From positions 1-8,472 of the forward strand of contig CALBJK010000193.1 in NCBI GenBank assembly GCA_937892695.1: a stretch of 8,472 nucleotides of DNA. Direction: 5' to 3'. The translations under genes and the position numbers were made by a program. Under the pieces are notes generated by a model that was given only the letters and a program-made list of their open reading frames with translations, did not search any database and was not told where the DNA came from. Positions 5,968 to 8,472 of this stretch are shown in pieces; position 1 is the first letter of the stretch, and every line of letters begins with the position of its first letter. This DNA is from an uncultured Prevotella sp. GTDB lineage: Bacteria; Bacteroidota; Bacteroidia; Bacteroidales; Bacteroidaceae.

Positions 5968-6445
5968 ATACATTGACCAGCTTTTGGAACGCTATTGGAA
6001 ATGCGAGACTTCTCTCGAAGAGGAGCAGATATTGCGTTCTTTCTTCTGCCAGACTGACATTCCGGCAGAGTATCGCAGGTATCGTAGCCTGTTCGTATAT
6101 GAGCAAACCCAGCCCAAGACCGAAACGCTCGGCGAGGACTTTGACGAGCGTATGGAGCGGATAATAGATGCTCCGGTGATAGTCAAGGCTCATATTGTCC
6201 CGTTGAGGCAGCGTCTGGCTCCGTTGTTCAAGGCAGCAGCCGTAGTGGCTGTAATACTAACGCTGAGCAATGCCGCCCAGTTCTCCTTTATGGAGGAAGG
6301 TACGCAGAGCGTTCCCGTAAGGACTGCCCGACAGCCCAGTCACGGCGTGTCGGTGGCTTTGGGCGATTCGATGAAAACCGACACTGTAAAGGTAGGCAGT
6401 ATAGAAGCAGCGCAGCCTAAAGGGTCGGAAATCATTCTAAAGTAA
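5957..6445 (+). CDS. Putative membrane anti-sigma factor
   Basis: A 162-residue protein that I take to be the anti-sigma partner of the preceding ECF factor. Residues 1-85 are a charged, cytoplasmic domain starting MDYRYIDQLLERYWKCETSLEEEQILRSFF, an N-terminus typical of small proteins found after ECF sigma genes in Bacteroidales. A single membrane segment follows at about 88-108 (APLFKAAAVVAVILTLSNAAQF), then a polar tail of about 50 residues that would face the periplasm. There is no FecR domain, and the HxxxCxxC zinc motif of ZAS anti-sigma factors is absent; only Cys16 and Cys31 are seen. ATG 5957 overlaps the sigma gene by 11 bp; a TTG at 5948 is a weaker alternative. The role is inferred from gene order and topology, since I recognise the N-terminal block but no catalogued anti-sigma domain. 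Confidence 0.75.
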   Translation: MDYRYIDQLLERYWKCETSLEEEQILRSFFCQTDIPAEYRRYRSLFVYEQTQPKTETLGEDFDERMERIIDAPVIVKAHIVPLRQRLAPLFKAAAVVAVILTLSNAAQFSFMEEGTQSVPVRTARQPSHGVSVALGDSMKTDTVKVGSIEAAQPKGSEIILK

Positions 6446-6556
6446 GATATTTCTATGCTTTCTCTAAAAATAAATCATGTTTAATTAAAACAAATCAAAC
6501 GTGAAGCTGTGAAGCTTCAAGTTCTCTCAAATTTTCATAACATACTAACGTTGGAA

Positions 6557-6588
6557 GAAGGGCAGCTCTCGCATGAGGACTGCCCTTC
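6557..6588. terminator. Stem-loop between the anti-sigma gene and nrdB
   Basis: GAAGGGCAG (6557-6565) pairs perfectly with CTGCCCTTC (6580-6588). After one C-A mismatch the stem continues for four pairs around a GCAT loop. The T-run after it is weak. It lies between two convergent genes, so it probably ends transcription from both sides. The remaining spacer (6446-6674) also has a 12-bp palindrome, CGGCATATGCCG at 6601-6612, but nothing that looks like a gene. Confidence 0.6.
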
Positions 6589-6674
6589 ATTCTGTCATGG
6601 CGGCATATGCCGTAGGCGTTATGTCTGAATAGATTCCCGCCCTTTATGTGACGTGGAATCACTGTCCGGAATGG

Positions 6675-7720
6675 TCAGAGGTCGTCTTCGAGAGCTGTGC
6701 TTTTGGCGTAGGCTGTGCTTTTGGCTTCGAAGAAGTCGGTCTTCACCATGTTGGCGTTAGAGTATTGTGACACCCACTGCATGGCCTCCGGCTCTTTGCG
6801 GTTGTCTTCGAAAAGATAGCCGAAGCCGATGCTGTTCCATCTGAGATTGCCCAGATAGCGGATATAGTCGTTTATCATCTGTCCGTTGAGTCCCTGTATG
6901 TCGTCGCCGATTACATACTGTCCCCATTCTATTTCCTGTCTTACGCCTTCGCGCATCATGTCTTCATACGTCTTCAGTTTGTCGTCGGTGAACAGCTCCG
7001 GCTCTTCTTTCTTCAGTTCGAGGATGATGTTCCGGAACAGCCATAGATGGGTGTTCTCGTCGCGGTTGATGTAGCGTATCTCCTGAGCCGACCCCGACAT
7101 GCGTCCGTTACGGCTGAGATTGTAGAAGAACATGAAGCCGCTGTAGAAGTAGATTCCTTCGAGAATGTAGTTGGCGATGGCTGTCTTCATCAGTGTGAAG
7201 CCGTCCTTATGTTCCTGGAAGTCGTTGTAGCAGTTGCCGATGAATGTGTTGCGGCGCAGCAGATGTTCGTCGGTCTTCCACTGATATAGTATGTCGTTGC
7301 GCTGTTCGGGGCTGCATATAGTGTCGAGCATGTAGCTGTAGCTCTGGCTGTGAACGCACTCCTGGAAGGCCTGTATGTGCAGACAGAGATTCACCTCGTT
7401 GGCCGTTACATACTCGGTTATGGTTGGCAGGTTGGTCGACTGCAATGAGTCGAGGAACACCAGAAAGCTCAGTATCTTGTCGTAGGCCGTGCGTTCGGCG
7501 CGGTCGAGCTTTGGGTAGTCCTTCGTGTCTTGTGTGAGATTTCTTCCGGTATCCAGAAGTTGTTCATAGCCTGGCGGTACCAGTCGCTTACCCATTGGTA
7601 GCGCATGTTGTTGAAGTCGTTCAGATTGGTGGTGTTGCCTCCGATCATGCGTCTGAGCCTCACGTCGGTATCACCGTGGGGGTTGAATAGCGGGTTTCTT
7701 TTCAGTTCCTTTGTTTCCAT
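6675..7720 (-). CDS. nrdB: Ribonucleotide reductase beta subunit NrdB, interrupted by a frameshift
   Basis: The radical-generating R2 subunit of class I ribonucleotide reductase, which with NrdA makes deoxyribonucleotides. Residues 1-60 (METKELKRNPLF to FWIPEE) are in one frame from ATG 7718-7720. The rest, from NLTQDTKDYPKL to STALEDDL, is in the -1 frame and stops at 6675-6677. Joined, they give 348 residues, the normal size for Bacteroidetes. In joined numbering the di-iron ligands are Asp91, Glu121, His124, Glu188, Glu222 and His225, and the radical Tyr128 follows in ECVHSQSY, so the core is intact. The C-terminal tail that docks on NrdA is present. Read literally, the ATG frame runs on for about 23 foreign residues to a stop at 7469, and the downstream frame alone lacks the N-terminus. 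It follows nrdA by 76 bp with no promoter box seen between them, so the two are probably co-transcribed. Family assignment is certain; functionality is not. Confidence 0.95.
7536..7546 (-). other. Frameshift site in nrdB
   Basis: The minus strand reads GAA GAA ATC TCA in the N-terminal frame, and AAT CTC ACA CAA in the downstream frame. Inserting ATCA after GAA GAA gives GAA GAA ATC AAT CTC ACA, that is EEINLTQD, the family sequence as I know it. So a 4-nt loss from ATCAATC explains the break exactly. No canonical XXXYYYZ slippery heptamer is present at the junction. Confidence 0.85.
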
Positions 7721-7796
7721 TTTTCATCGGGTTTGTATGACGGTCTGTATGTTGTTAGCTGCTTTTTCCTGTTTTCTTATCGTAAGTGTCTGTTGT

Positions 7797-8472
7797 TTAC
7801 GACGCGCAGCTTTCACATTCTTCCACTTCGAGCGACTTGCTCCGTATGTAGTAGATGGTCTTCACTCCGCACTTCCATGCCAGAATATAGAGGTCGAGCA
7901 CCTGTCGCATGGTGTACTCGTTGGTGATGTAGAGATTCATGCTCTGCGCTTGGTCTATGTGGCGTTGGCGCACACCGGCGGCTCGAATGCTCCACCGCTG
8001 GTCTATGAGGTACGCGCTCTTGTAGAGCCAGTAAGTCTTGTCTGTCAGCGAAGGAGCCACACGCGGCAGCATGGCTCCCTTCTTCTCTTCGAGGAAGAAC
8101 CGTTTCATTATCGGGTCGATTCCGGCTGTAGTGCCTGCCACGATGCTCGTACTGCTGGTCGGGGCTACGGCTAAGAGGTAGGCGTTGCGCATGCCGTCTG
8201 TGGCTACTTTGACGGCCAGTTTCTGCCAACGCTCCGACGAGTATCCGCGTTTTGTGAAGTAGTCGCCCGTCTGCCAGTCGCTTCCTTCGAAACAGGCGTA
8301 CTGCCCCTTCTCACGCGCCAGGTCGCTGCTGGCCTTGATGGCGGCATAGTTGATGCGCTCGAACACCTCGTCCATGAACGTCAGATGTTTCTCGCTCTCC
8401 CATCTTATGCCGCGTACGGCCAGAGCGTGGTGGTATCCGCTCACACCCAGTCCGATGCTGCGGTATCGGCGG
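7797..8472 (-). CDS. nrdA: Ribonucleotide reductase alpha subunit NrdA, C-terminal part
   Basis: The catalytic large subunit of class I ribonucleotide reductase; only the last 224 residues are in the window and the gene continues beyond base 8472. Visible motifs are SIGLGVSGYHHAL near the fragment start, the substrate/active-site loop VAPTSSTSIVAGTTAGIDP, MNLYI, and GVKTIYYIRS, whose Tyr-Tyr pair belongs to the radical-transfer path to NrdB. The protein ends EVEECESCAS, and the CxxC is the mobile redox pair that re-reduces the active site using thioredoxin or glutaredoxin. An internal GTG at 8444 lies within SIGLGVSGY and is not a start. The stop is TAA at 7797-7799, and nrdB begins 76 bp downstream. 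It is intact as far as can be seen. Confidence 0.97.
   Translation of the reverse strand, partial: RRYRSIGLGVSGYHHALAVRGIRWESEKHLTFMDEVFERINYAAIKASSDLAREKGQYACFEGSDWQTGDYFTKRGYSSERWQKLAVKVATDGMRNAYLLAVAPTSSTSIVAGTTAGIDPIMKRFFLEEKKGAMLPRVAPSLTDKTYWLYKSAYLIDQRWSIRAAGVRQRHIDQAQSMNLYITNEYTMRQVLDLYILAWKCGVKTIYYIRSKSLEVEECESCAS

Noticed and set aside
6601..6612. 12-bp palindrome CGGCATATGCCG
   Set aside because: Isolated in a convergent spacer with no promoter nearby; as RNA it gives only a 4-bp stem. Too little to call an operator.
7469..7538. Tail of the nrdB N-terminal frame (SHKTRRTTQ...) as genuine protein
   Set aside because: These residues are out-of-frame reading of conserved NrdB sequence after the shift and resemble nothing in the family.
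7536..7546. Programmed -1 frameshifting as the main explanation for nrdB
   Set aside because: No slippery heptamer is present, and NrdB genes are not known for recoding. Simple loss of 4 nt restores the family sequence including the missing Ile.
7605..8174. 189-residue plus-strand open frame across the nrdA/nrdB junction
   Set aside because: It is antisense to the conserved NrdA C-terminus and NrdB N-terminus. The hydrophobic stretch is a reverse-complement artefact.
1..8472. Phage, insertion-sequence, CRISPR, tRNA or rRNA content
   Set aside because: No transposase, integrase, terminal inverted repeats with target duplication, regularly spaced repeats or cloverleaf-like segments were found on either strand by reading.

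Overview
The window looks like chromosomal DNA from a member of the Bacteroidales, probably Prevotellaceae. The evidence is threefold: protein types typical of that order (a secreted GH92 mannosidase, a WbqC-like protein, a Bacteroidetes-style ECF sigma/anti-sigma pair); TAnnTTTG-type -7 promoter boxes; and A-rich stretches in place of Shine-Dalgarno sites before genes. The genus assignment is inference.

Left part (1-1610), rightward: the 3' end of signal peptidase I (lepB); a short S26-family paralogue that lacks the expected catalytic Ser and Lys and carries a Cys/His cluster instead; and a WbqC-family protein. A perfect 18-bp stem-loop at 1562-1609 separates this block from a convergent gene.

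Middle (1656-5168): a leftward gene for a secreted endonuclease/exonuclease/phosphatase-fold hydrolase and a rightward gene for a secreted GH92 alpha-mannosidase. They diverge from a 324-bp control region holding a promoter box for each direction and a long imperfect inverted repeat. The pairing suggests a small glycan-processing locus, possibly for phosphorylated mannans, but it has no SusC/SusD genes in view.

Right of centre (5169-6445): after a spacer with several overlapping inverted repeats comes an ECF sigma factor. It is preceded by a clean ECF-type promoter (GTAAC-N16-CGTC), so it probably drives itself. It is translationally coupled to a single-pass membrane protein that is most likely its anti-sigma factor.

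Right end (6675-8472), leftward: class I ribonucleotide reductase, nrdA (3' part only) then nrdB. nrdB is split by a frameshift near residue 60, explained exactly by loss of 4 nt. As the enzyme is normally essential, this may be a sequence error or a real mutation.

No tRNA, rRNA, CRISPR array, insertion sequence or prophage signature was seen. The most interesting points are the apparently dead Cys-rich signal-peptidase paralogue, the self-driving ECF promoter, the phosphatase-fold/GH92 divergent pair with its palindromic control region, and the broken nrdB.
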